From: Pseudoalteromonas gelatinilytica
Lineage (GTDB): Bacteria > Pseudomonadota > Gammaproteobacteria > Enterobacterales > Alteromonadaceae
Reading direction: 5' to 3'
Assembly (NCBI RefSeq): GCF_001641615.1
Contig: NZ_LRRU01000008.1
Span: forward strand, 45,838-109,837
Length of the DNA stretch: 64,000 nt
Shown: piece by piece, positions 45,478 through 53,710 of the stretch
How positions within the stretch are numbered: the stretch's first letter is position 1
Layout of the letters: each line of letters starts with the position of its first letter
Notes under the pieces: model-generated
What the model saw: the letters and a program-made list of their open reading frames with translations, nothing else
Databases searched by the model: none
Told to the model about the DNA's origin: nothing
Position numbers and translations under genes: made by a program

Positions 45478-47976
45478 TTAGTCGAAGGACACTGTCACTG
45501 GGTTAGAACAAACAGTATCAGATACACACACTTGATATTCATAGCTTGGTAACTCAGCTTTACGCTCTACATCGCGATAGAAACCACGATCAGCGACTGT
45601 TTCAAGTAGTTCACCATTACGGTAGATGCTTACTTGATCAGCCACAGTTTGCCAGCTTAAATCAACACGCATAGTACCTAAACGTGTTTTGTTAGCACGT
45701 TTAACCGATAGCTCAATTTCAACATCAGATACCACAACCGTTTGCGTGAACGTATCTGTTTGACCTTCACTATCTGTCGCAGTTAGCGTCACTTCATAGC
45801 TGCCTGCTTGTGCGTAAGTATGCATAGGATCAGCATCTGTTGATGATGCACCGTCACCAAAATCCCACGCCCAAGCAACGATATCGTCATTGCTATCTGT
45901 GCTGGTGTTAGTGAAAGTGACGTTTAAGCCTGATGTTTCAAATGCAAAGCCTGCTTGTGGTGGCTGCGGGCTCACTTCACCAATGGCGCTAAACGTCAGT
46001 GACCAGCTGTTTAAAGTACCGGTATCAGCAGACAGTACGTCTTTGACATTAAGTACCCAATCACCTGTCGCAACTTCACCATTAAAGTTAGCCAGCGAAT
46101 AGCTTTGTACTAAATCATCTGCACCGCCGCCAGACTGGCTGTGAAGTGTTGCCGTTGTACCTTGCGGCGACGTTAATGTAACGATTAAATCACCAATGTA
46201 AGTATGAGCAATATCAATACTTGCATCCGTTGAGAACACAGTCAGTTCATCAGCTACCGTAATCACCGAATCAATACCCGTGTCATTGTTATCTGGGATA
46301 GACACTGGTGTTTCATTTGAGAAAGTAAAGTCATTTAAGCCAACAGGGTTAACAAACAATGACGCACTGCTTTGTTTCGCTAACTCACCTGATGTAGCAT
46401 CAACAACAAAACTATAACTACCCCATGCTGTTGCTTCTTGTGTTGGTACGGTAAGTGTAACTACATCACCTGGTACAGCTTCTGTTTGCGATAGTGTAGC
46501 GCCCGCTAAATCAGTTTGAAGAGCTAAGCTAACAACGCCTTCCCACTCGGCGATTGAACCGATTTCAAAGGTATAGGTTGCTGTTTCACCAGCGGTAATT
46601 TGCTGTGAACTTGGCGAAACTGAAATTTTGAAGCTCGGTGTTGGATCAGCTTGCTCAAGCGCTTGATTTACATTTAAGCGGTTGCCAGATACTGTTTTGC
46701 CTTGCAGCGCGTCATTTTGGTCGCCGCTATTCATTAACAACTCTTTAAGTTCAAGCGCTGTTAAGTCAGGATTGATCGAAAGCACGAGTGCTGCTGCACC
46801 TGCAACATGTGGTGTTGCCATTGATGTACCAGAATAGCTAGCGTAACCATTGCCCGGTACCGTTGATAGAATTGCACTACCTGGTGCACCTAAATCAACA
46901 CTTGTTAAACCCCATTGTGAAAAGCTCGACATGTTATCTCTGTTGTCAGTACTGGCTACTGATAACACGCTGTCATGCTCGTAGTTTGACGGATAGTGAG
47001 GGTTTTGATCGTTATCAACCGCATCGTTACCCGCTGCCGCTACAAATAGAATATCAGCTTGTTCACTTGCCGTAATAGCATCTGCCAGTGCTTGGCTAAA
47101 GCCACCGCCACCCCAGCTGTTATTTAAAACACGTACATTTACGCCTTGGTTTTTAAGATCAACCATGTAATCGATACATTTAATTGCATCAGAAGTTGAA
47201 CCCGTACCATCTGCACTTAAGAATTTACAACCCACGATTGATACTTCGTGGTTTACACCGACAACACCCGTGCCGTTGTTACCAGACGCACCGATTGTGC
47301 CCGATACGTGAGTACCATGGCCTTGGTCATCCATTGGATCACCTGAGTCGGTAATCGCATTAATACCGTGCACGTCATCAATATAACCATTACCATCATT
47401 ATCGATACCATCCCCCGGGATTTCGCCAGGATTGATCCATGCGTTATCAGCTAAATCTTCGTGGCTATAATCAACACCGGTATCAATTACACCAACAACA
47501 ACTTCGCGGCTACCGGTTGAGATTGACCATGCTTCAACTGCATCAATGTCAGCATCGACGACACCACCTGTTTGACCTTCGTTGTGTAAACCCCACAGCG
47601 ACGAAAAATCAGGATCATTAGGTACACTCGCAATCGATACACGGTAGTCAGGCTCTACATATTCAATAGCAGCATGGTTTTGTAGACGCTTGATAGCTTC
47701 TTTGCTGCTCATACCTGCAATTTTAAATTTAGCTAAACGGCCAGACAAAATAGCTGAATAGTTATCATCGACACCATCTTTGTTGATATCGCTGATGGTG
47801 GCTTTAACTAAGCTACGAGCATGGGCGCGCATTGCAGCAGAGGTGCCTTTTTTATACATAACAAGTACAGAGTCTTCACTTGCACCAACGACGGTTGTTT
47901 TTGCTGGTGTGCTGACTTGTGCAGCACCTAAACATGGTAATAAGGCTAGGCTTAATACAGATAATTTAGTTTTCAT
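45478..47976 (-). CDS. Secreted subtilisin-like protease with P and PKD domains
   Basis: An 832-residue S8 protease with a signal peptide (about 1-19) and an inhibitor-like propeptide to about residue 115 ending EYVEPDYRVS. The catalytic triad is Asp165 (VGVIDTGVD), His220 (DQGHGTHVSG) and Ser385 (YSGTSMATPHVAG). An Ig-like region follows, then a P/proprotein-convertase domain (TYIGDLIVTLTSPQG..., GDWVLNVKD), a PKD domain (WAWDFGDGASSTDADPMHTY) and a C-terminal fibronectin-like module. Such enzymes degrade extracellular protein in marine bacteria. A DIDNDGNGYIDD segment probably binds calcium. Confidence 0.93.
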   Translation of the reverse strand: MKTKLSVLSLALLPCLGAAQVSTPAKTTVVGASEDSVLVMYKKGTSAAMRAHARSLVKATISDINKDGVDDNYSAILSGRLAKFKIAGMSSKEAIKRLQNHAAIEYVEPDYRVSIASVPNDPDFSSLWGLHNEGQTGGVVDADIDAVEAWSISTGSREVVVGVIDTGVDYSHEDLADNAWINPGEIPGDGIDNDGNGYIDDVHGINAITDSGDPMDDQGHGTHVSGTIGASGNNGTGVVGVNHEVSIVGCKFLSADGTGSTSDAIKCIDYMVDLKNQGVNVRVLNNSWGGGGFSQALADAITASEQADILFVAAAGNDAVDNDQNPHYPSNYEHDSVLSVASTDNRDNMSSFSQWGLTSVDLGAPGSAILSTVPGNGYASYSGTSMATPHVAGAAALVLSINPDLTALELKELLMNSGDQNDALQGKTVSGNRLNVNQALEQADPTPSFKISVSPSSQQITAGETATYTFEIGSIAEWEGVVSLALQTDLAGATLSQTEAVPGDVVTLTVPTQEATAWGSYSFVVDATSGELAKQSSASLFVNPVGLNDFTFSNETPVSIPDNNDTGIDSVITVADELTVFSTDASIDIAHTYIGDLIVTLTSPQGTTATLHSQSGGGADDLVQSYSLANFNGEVATGDWVLNVKDVLSADTGTLNSWSLTFSAIGEVSPQPPQAGFAFETSGLNVTFTNTSTDSNDDIVAWAWDFGDGASSTDADPMHTYAQAGSYEVTLTATDSEGQTDTFTQTVVVSDVEIELSVKRANKTRLGTMRVDLSWQTVADQVSIYRNGELLETVADRGFYRDVERKAELPSYEYQVCVSDTVCSNPVTVSFD

Positions 47977-48360
47977 ATTTACTATCCATAATTAGTTGAA
48001 CTGATCGAATCGCTATGACTCGACCACCAAAGCTCATTACTTCTGAATGATGAATATCACGTGGCATATTTCATAAATGGCAAATTGCAGATAACAGGCA
48101 AGAAAAAAAATGATGCTAAGTTTAAATCCATACTTTTTTGCTGATTGAATCAATAAAAATACGTCCAATTCACACTTTTTTGTGAAAAAAGCACCCTTAA
48201 TGATCCATTAATATTTCTCCAACTTTTTTACTGCTTTTAAATAAAAAACCATACTAAAACCTATACAAACACACATAACCAATTGAAAATAAATAATTTA
48301 TAAAAACCACAAAAACTGATGATTTTATATTATTCCAAATCTGTCTAAAGTAATTTCCTT

Positions 48361-48392
48361 GTTATTTGTATGACCTCATAGTCACAAATAAC
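48361..48392. promoter_or_regulatory. 32-bp dyad in the curlin upstream region
   Basis: GTTATTTG-TA-TGAC-CTCATA-GTCA-CAAATAAC: arms of 8 and 4 bp with a two-base bulge. It could bind a dimeric regulator or fold in RNA. It lies 144 bases before the curlin start. Confidence 0.55.
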
Positions 48393-48416
48393 AACGTTGC
48401 TTCATTCACTTCTGAT

Positions 48417-48428
48417 TGTTAGCTAACA
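48417..48428. promoter_or_regulatory. 12-bp palindrome in the curlin upstream region
   Basis: TGTTAGCTAACA is a perfect palindrome 24 bases after the larger dyad; a possible second regulator site. Confidence 0.4.
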
Positions 48429-48535
48429 GTTGAATATCACATAAATTAATCCGGCAAGGCATGCTGGTACATGGTTCTAAAAGCGAAAATAATAATTTTA
48501 GAGCTTTGATTAATAATAATTTAAAGGAAATAATC

Positions 48536-50050
48536 ATGAAGTTAAGAAAGTCTCTACTCACCTGTGCAATCACTATTGCGTTAGGTTCAAGCTTCGCAGC
48601 AAGTGCAAACACAGATGATAAAGCTCAATCTAGCTCGGAGCTTGCAAGCCAAGTATCAACACTGGGTGTGTCAAACTCAATTACCCTAGATCAAGTATCG
48701 GTTACCGGTGTTGGTAACGAGGCGGTTATTGCTCAACAAGGTACAGGTCATCGTGCAGAAACAGTCAGTGTGGGTGATGGCAACATGGTTGAAGTAAGCC
48801 AAGCACAAACATCAAACTTATCTCTTATCTACAACACAGGTGACGATAATACGGTTTCGCACAGCCAAAACGGCACCATGAATGGCGCATTGTCTGAAAC
48901 CGTTGGTATCGGTAATGCTATTCGCGTTGAACAACAAGGCGCTGGCTTTTTTGGTATTAATAATGAAGCAATTAATATCATGGTGGGTGATGAAAATACC
49001 GCAACTGTCACCCAAGGTGATGGCGGCCATTGGTTCTACAACTTTGACTTACAAGGTAACAGCAACACAATCAGCGCAGAGCAAAGCGGCTTACTAAATG
49101 AAGCAACGTTCAATGTAATTAGAGGTGATGACAACAGCATCGAAGTAATGCAAGAAGGTGTTTTCAATGCGTTTACCTCTGATGAAGTAATTGGCAACGG
49201 CAATGAAATTACTATTGACCAAACAGGTTTCTTCAACAGCGCTGAGCTTACTTCGCTGCATGGTGATTATAACGAAGTTGAGTTTGAGCAAGATGGTGAC
49301 TCTAACAGCGCATTAGTTGCAGAAATCACAGGCAATGACAACGAAGTTAAGTCTGATCAAGAAGGTAACAGCAACAGCTTTGAGTCAGGCGTGATTGTTG
49401 GCGATGGCAATACATTATTGGTCAATCAAAAGCATGACAGCAATACTGCTGGCTTAGATGCTATTGGTAACGACAACGAACTCACTGCGTTCCAAAATGG
49501 TAACGGTAATGATGTGTACTTAGGTGCAATTGGCGATAGCAATGAATTTGTTGCTAACCAAATTGGTGACGCAAACAGTGCTCACGTTGCTAACTTCAAT
49601 GGTAGCGACAATAACGTCGATATCGCTCAAGGCGGCAATGAAAACACGGTTCTAGTACAGTCTTCTTACCCAGACCAATCTCTATCTTCAAACGATAATG
49701 ACATTGCAATTAACCAGTTAGGTGACCTAAACGAAGCTGCGTTAACGTTTGCAAGCGTACTTGATAGCAATAGCAACCAAGTCGCTTTCACACAAGTTGG
49801 TGAACTGAATGCAATCGACCTTATTATGGAAGGTAGCAACAACTCTGTAGATATTAGCCAAACAGGCTCAGAGAACTTGGTTGCAGGTATCGGTGAAGGT
49901 GCATTCTTGCTAGGTGGTGAGGGTAACTCACTGGTCGTTGTACAAGACGGCAACGCAAACCTTGTTGAAGGCTCAATGATTGGCTCTAACAGCACAGTTG
50001 TTATCACTCAATTAGGTGATGGCAATGTCGCAACTGTAACCCAAGAATAA
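48536..50050 (+). CDS. csgA: Long curlin, about 19 repeats
   Basis: A 504-residue secreted amyloid subunit with signal peptide (about 1-24, FAASANT). From about residue 55 to the end there are roughly 19 copies of a 22-residue curlin unit with the pattern G-x-x-N-x-(V/I)-x-x-x-Q-x-G-x-x-N-x-A. Gln and Asn ladder residues are kept in most units. E. coli CsgA and CsgB have five. The start at 48536 follows AAAGGA; the longer frame begins before the signal peptide. No second curlin gene is visible, so this one may serve both as nucleator and fibre. csgE, csgF and csgG follow directly. Confidence 0.9.
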   Translation: MKLRKSLLTCAITIALGSSFAASANTDDKAQSSSELASQVSTLGVSNSITLDQVSVTGVGNEAVIAQQGTGHRAETVSVGDGNMVEVSQAQTSNLSLIYNTGDDNTVSHSQNGTMNGALSETVGIGNAIRVEQQGAGFFGINNEAINIMVGDENTATVTQGDGGHWFYNFDLQGNSNTISAEQSGLLNEATFNVIRGDDNSIEVMQEGVFNAFTSDEVIGNGNEITIDQTGFFNSAELTSLHGDYNEVEFEQDGDSNSALVAEITGNDNEVKSDQEGNSNSFESGVIVGDGNTLLVNQKHDSNTAGLDAIGNDNELTAFQNGNGNDVYLGAIGDSNEFVANQIGDANSAHVANFNGSDNNVDIAQGGNENTVLVQSSYPDQSLSSNDNDIAINQLGDLNEAALTFASVLDSNSNQVAFTQVGELNAIDLIMEGSNNSVDISQTGSENLVAGIGEGAFLLGGEGNSLVVVQDGNANLVEGSMIGSNSTVVITQLGDGNVATVTQE

Positions 50051-50058
50051 TCGCTTAA

Positions 50059-50077
50059 GAGGGAGCTTTGCTCCCTC
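50059..50077 (+). other. Hairpin between the curlin gene and csgE
   Basis: GAGGGAGC-TTT-GCTCCCTC, eight perfect pairs and no U-run, nine bases after the curlin stop and nine before the csgE start. It probably protects the curlin messenger 3' end, lowers csgE translation, or both. Confidence 0.7.
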
Positions 50078-50085
50078 ATTCCACT

Positions 50086-50478
50086 ATGAAAATAATAAAC
50101 TTACTACGTATATGTTGCATCGTGCTTGCAGCTCAAAGTACGACTAGTTTTGGTGAAGATCTCGAAATCGATGGCTTAGTACTCGATAGAAGTATTAGCC
50201 GATTTGGTCATCAATTTTATTTTGAATTTGCCAACCTATGGCGCGACTTACCTTCAACAGCAGGTTTTAATATCGAAATAAAAGAAACGGTATTACCCAG
50301 AGCGGGGACTCGACTTGCCTTAAGAATGAATAACCAAATAGTGTACGTCACTTATTTAGGACGTCGCTTAGAGCCATTAGATGAGCGTGTAAAACAAGCC
50401 ATGTATAGCGTGATGGATGCCATGGCACGCAGTCAAATGCAGCAATCATCACCCGATATGGCAAAAGATGGATGGTAA
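50086..50478 (+). CDS. csgE: Curli assembly factor CsgE
   Basis: A 130-residue periplasmic protein with a signal peptide (about 1-25, TTSFGED). The mature part matches CsgE: EIDGLVLDRSISRFGHQFYFEFANLWRD, an ALRMN segment and a helical end (VKQAMYSVMDAMARSQM). CsgE caps the CsgG pore and gives it selectivity for curlin. The start at 50086 (MKIINLL) is preferred over the upstream ATG at 50068, which would not give a clean signal peptide. It is separated from csgF by one base. Confidence 0.9.
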   Translation: MKIINLLRICCIVLAAQSTTSFGEDLEIDGLVLDRSISRFGHQFYFEFANLWRDLPSTAGFNIEIKETVLPRAGTRLALRMNNQIVYVTYLGRRLEPLDERVKQAMYSVMDAMARSQMQQSSPDMAKDGW

Positions 50479-50479
50479 A

Positions 50480-50893
50480 ATGAAATACTTAACAACACTA
50501 ATAATAATCCTCTGCCCTCTTTCTAGTTGGGCAACCGAACTCGTTTATACCCCAATTAACCCAAGCTTTGGTGGCAGCCCACTAAATGGCAGCATGCTAC
50601 TTAACAAAGCGCAATCGCAAAATAAACACAAAGCGCCGGTTGTAGAACAGACCTACGGGGAAAAATTTCAAGATTCGTTAGAGCGTACCTACTTAAATAG
50701 AATGGTACGAGAAATCACAGATATGGCATTTGGTGACGAAATCGACGACAGCATCTTTAATGGTGACTCGACCTTTATGACGGGTGATTATGAAATTCAA
50801 ATTATCACCAGTACCAGTGACACAATCACCGTTAGAATTACCAACACCGCTGATGGCACAGTGACAGTCATTGAAGTACCGAGGTTTGGATAA
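50480..50893 (+). CDS. csgF: Curli assembly factor CsgF
   Basis: A 137-residue exported protein (138 in E. coli). The signal peptide ends near SSWATE. The mature N-terminus keeps the diagnostic NPSFGGSPLNGSMLLNKAQSQN, the part of CsgF that inserts in the CsgG pore. CsgF couples secretion to nucleation at the cell surface. The ATG at 50480 is one base after the csgE stop; its own stop overlaps csgG by one base (TAATG). Confidence 0.93.
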   Translation: MKYLTTLIIILCPLSSWATELVYTPINPSFGGSPLNGSMLLNKAQSQNKHKAPVVEQTYGEKFQDSLERTYLNRMVREITDMAFGDEIDDSIFNGDSTFMTGDYEIQIITSTSDTITVRITNTADGTVTVIEVPRFG

Positions 50894-51666
50894 TGAAGAC
50901 ACTCACATTAGCAGCAATGGTATTACTTCTGTCGGGTTGTTCAGCAATGGGCAATTTAATACCGCCGACTAAACAACTGGCAGACTCTCTTGAGCCAACC
51001 GAAACATTCCAGGCTTTACAAGCCCTTCCTCAACCAATGGGAAGCATTCCTGTGTCAGTGTACTCATTTCGTGACCAAACTGGGCAATACAAACCACAGG
51101 CAAATGTTAGCTCGTTTTCTACCGCAGTGACCCAAGGCGCCAACTCTATTTTAGTGCAAGCATTACATGAATCTGATTGGTTTATTCCGGTAGAACGCGA
51201 AGGTCTACAAAATATCTTAACTGAGCGTAAAATTATTCGCGCTGCGCAGGCCGAAAACGATAAGCTACCTGAATTGCCACCGCTCACGACAGCTAAGATA
51301 ATCTTAGAAGGCGGTATCATTAGCTACGACACAAATATCAAAACCGGCGGGATTGGTATGGAATACTTTGGGATTGGCGCATCAGAGTTATACCGTGAAG
51401 ATGCAATCTCAATTTATTTACGCGCTGTTGATGTTCGCACAGGCCAAGTTTTGCTATCCGTTGCGACAAGCAAAAAAGTGCTCAGCCAAGAAATGCGCGC
51501 AGGCTTCTTTCGCTATGTGAGCTACAAGCGTCTTGCAGAAGCAGAAGCCGGATTCACCGACAATGAACCTATGAGTATTTGCGTCACGCAAGCAATTGAA
51601 AAAGCGCTTAGCGACCTTGTATTAAAAGGTATTAGCAAAGGCATTTGGTCTGCAAAAGCAGTCTAA
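50893..51666 (+). CDS. csgG: Curli secretion pore lipoprotein CsgG
   Basis: A 257-residue outer-membrane lipoprotein (277 in E. coli). The lipobox is LLSGC with Cys at residue 16. The mature part has the expected CsgG features: IPVSVYSFRDQTGQYKP, SILVQALHESDWFIPVEREGLQNILTERKI, and the transmembrane hairpin region after GGIISYDTN. It forms the nonameric pore that exports curlin. It is translationally coupled to csgF. Confidence 0.93.
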   Translation: MKTLTLAAMVLLLSGCSAMGNLIPPTKQLADSLEPTETFQALQALPQPMGSIPVSVYSFRDQTGQYKPQANVSSFSTAVTQGANSILVQALHESDWFIPVEREGLQNILTERKIIRAAQAENDKLPELPPLTTAKIILEGGIISYDTNIKTGGIGMEYFGIGASELYREDAISIYLRAVDVRTGQVLLSVATSKKVLSQEMRAGFFRYVSYKRLAEAEAGFTDNEPMSICVTQAIEKALSDLVLKGISKGIWSAKAV

Positions 51667-51686
51667 TTTAATGAGTATATTATTGT

Positions 51687-51707
51687 GGCGCTGTACATCA
51701 CAGCGCC
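51687..51707 (+). terminator. Stem-loop after csgG
   Basis: GGCGCTGT-ACATC-ACAGCGCC, eight perfect pairs 20 bases after the csgG stop. It lacks a good T-run, so termination is probable but weak. Confidence 0.5.
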
Positions 51708-51778
51708 CAATTTGAACTTTCTGCTTAATTATCCATCGAAATAAATACTTATAGCATTCAGTTAATTAAGTTTTATTT

Positions 51779-52177
51779 ATGAAATGGATTACTTTCTCCA
51801 AATGCGCTTATTCTCTTATTGTTTTAGCCGCACTGATTACCCTAGTCATCACCATTGATAATTTTGACAGTTCAAAAAGTCTGCCAATTGGTTTTGTTTT
51901 ATGGGGTATTTCGCCCTATTTATTAATGGCGTGGATGGTTGAACACAGTAAAACAAGAGTGACACAAATCGCCACGTTTATTGCCACTATTATGTGTGTC
52001 TTATTTGGTACTGTGACCATAGGTTCAATCTATTTTTCTCATGATGCACAATCAGCACTGGTGTTTCTTTTTGCGCCATTATGGCAATGGCTGGGATTAT
52101 TAATACTGTGTATTCCACTGTACTTTATGAATAAGCTCACATCTAAATCGAACCGAGGCTCGAATAATGGAAGCTAA
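51779..52177 (+). CDS. Small membrane protein of unknown function
   Basis: A 132-residue protein with four hydrophobic segments (residues about 8-26, 37-53, 63-85 and 95-115) and a basic, serine-rich tail. No family recognised. Its end overlaps the dioxygenase gene by 11 bases, suggesting coupling. It begins 112 bases after csgG and may or may not belong to the curli transcript. Confidence 0.5.
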   Translation: MKWITFSKCAYSLIVLAALITLVITIDNFDSSKSLPIGFVLWGISPYLLMAWMVEHSKTRVTQIATFIATIMCVLFGTVTIGSIYFSHDAQSALVFLFAPLWQWLGLLILCIPLYFMNKLTSKSNRGSNNGS

Positions 52178-52844
52178 ACGGAAACATGATTTTGAAGGCT
52201 ACTTGCTTGAATCTGGATTTTTAAGCATCGAGCAAGTGGCTGAAATAGTAGCAGAAATAGAGCAACTACCTTCTAATCACCCAAAACATGGTTTGCGTCA
52301 TGCTGATAAAAAGTTAGCAACAGTAGCAAAGCTAATAAGAATGCCCTACTTACAACAAAAAGCCGCGCAATTTTTATCGCCGAATGCGCAGGTTGTGAGG
52401 GTCATTTTATTCGACAAAAACCCCGATAAAAATTGGCTTGTTCCTTGGCACCAAGACCGAACTATCGCAGTTAGTCAACAACACGATCTAACTGGCTGGA
52501 AATTTTGGTCTATTAAAGATGGGCAGCATCATGTACAGCCACCTCGAGAGTTACTTGATAATATGGTCACCCTGCGTATTCACCTTGACAATACTACGGC
52601 TGAAAATGGCTGCTTAAAAGTTATCCCTAACAGCTATCGAAATGGAATTTTATCTAAAGCAGAGATAGACGAATATGTTGCTAATAAAAAAGCCATTGAC
52701 TGTATTGCACAGGCAGGAGATTTATTAGTAATGAAGCCCCTACTTCTGCACAGCTCAAGTAAAGCATTAAAGCCAACACACCGTCGAGTGATACATATCG
52801 AATATTCTGATCAAACACTACCACTGGGATTAAACTGGCTATAG
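52167..52844 (+). CDS. Phytanoyl-CoA dioxygenase-family Fe(II)/2-oxoglutarate enzyme
   Basis: A 225-residue protein with the PhyH layout: the iron ligands of HQDRTIAV (His-x-Asp) in the middle, and the distal His and the 2-oxoglutarate-binding Arg in LLLHSSSKALKPTHRRVIHIEY near the C-terminus. NTTAENGCLKVIPNSYRNG lies between. Such enzymes hydroxylate small molecules. The substrate is unknown. Overlap with the membrane-protein gene suggests they act together. The convergent csgD-like gene ends four bases away. Confidence 0.75.
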   Translation: MEAKRKHDFEGYLLESGFLSIEQVAEIVAEIEQLPSNHPKHGLRHADKKLATVAKLIRMPYLQQKAAQFLSPNAQVVRVILFDKNPDKNWLVPWHQDRTIAVSQQHDLTGWKFWSIKDGQHHVQPPRELLDNMVTLRIHLDNTTAENGCLKVIPNSYRNGILSKAEIDEYVANKKAIDCIAQAGDLLVMKPLLLHSSSKALKPTHRRVIHIEYSDQTLPLGLNWL

Positions 52845-52848
52845 TTTG

Positions 52849-53547
52849 TCACTGTGTATTTTGTAAAGACAAACTCACTGCCATGTAATTTTGTGCCCAA
52901 TTAGCCAGCTCCACGCGGTTACGCGATGCCGTTTTCTTGAATGCACTGTACAGATGGGTTTTAACTGTATGGTCGCTGATATTTAAACGCTCTGCGATAT
53001 CTCGATTACTCGCACCTTGGGCAAGTAAGTGAATCACTGATTTTTCTCGTTTAGTCAGTAAGCTGAGGTCAATATCTGTATTTACCGAATCGTTACTAGC
53101 ATTGAATTGGCTACGAGACATTGCTGACAGCATATGATTAAACGTAGTAGAAATACTTTTACGGCTAAAAAACAGCTCGCCATTGATCACTCTGACCAGC
53201 CCTGCAAAAATATCTTCAGGTGATTGATCTGCAAAAAACACCCCTTTAATGCCATTTAAAAGTAAGTTTTTTTCGCAAATTGCATTAGCGTCCGCATTAA
53301 AAATAACCACTAAATGTTGCTTAGCAAGTTGCACTAACTCAGCAGGTAATAAGTCTTTCCAATGTGCATCAGTGCTATCAATTAAATAAAGATTAAACTC
53401 ATCGCGCATAGACTCATGAGGCAAGCTTGCATCGACTTTCACACGCATAAAAAACGCATCGAGTATTTTAATTAAATATTGATAATTTTGGCTGCGGTTT
53501 TGTAACCTTGGCTGTGTTTTTAGAAATACAGAAGTTGGTTGAATCAT
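52849..53547 (-). CDS. csgD: CsgD-like LuxR-family regulator
   Basis: A 232-residue protein (216 in E. coli CsgD). The C-terminal LuxR helix-turn-helix reads LLTKREKSVIHLLAQGASNR...NISDHTVKTHLYSAFKKTASRNRVELANWA, with the HTVKTHLY-FKK-NR pattern characteristic of CsgD. The N-terminal domain is receiver-like but lacks a clear phospho-acceptor context. Start at 53547 follows AAGGAAG; the longer frame is less likely. It probably activates the curlin operon, 3 kb away on the other strand. Confidence 0.85.
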   Translation of the reverse strand: MIQPTSVFLKTQPRLQNRSQNYQYLIKILDAFFMRVKVDASLPHESMRDEFNLYLIDSTDAHWKDLLPAELVQLAKQHLVVIFNADANAICEKNLLLNGIKGVFFADQSPEDIFAGLVRVINGELFFSRKSISTTFNHMLSAMSRSQFNASNDSVNTDIDLSLLTKREKSVIHLLAQGASNRDIAERLNISDHTVKTHLYSAFKKTASRNRVELANWAQNYMAVSLSLQNTQ

Positions 53548-53710
53548 CTCATTTCTTCCTTGAAACATTTTATTCACAATACCCAATTTGGATACATGAT
53601 TCAACCATTTATAAGCCTTTATTTTGGCAATTTACAACATTGCTAACCCATTTGGATGGCCAGACACCAAAGTTAACAGAATGTAAACCAACTATACCGC
53701 ATCTCACCTT

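Larger units (their letters stand above)
47977..48535. other. Long AT-rich regulatory region upstream of the curlin gene
   Basis: A 559-base gap between the divergent subtilase and curlin genes, the longest gene-free region besides the repeat array. It holds two clear dyads (48361-48392 and 48417-48428), runs of A and T typical of bent DNA, and no convincing open frame. The length is like the heavily regulated csg intergenic region of enterobacteria. Confidence 0.6.

Noticed and set aside
48818..50007. Antisense open frames within the curlin gene
   Set aside because: They follow from the repeated codon pattern of the curlin and show no start signal.
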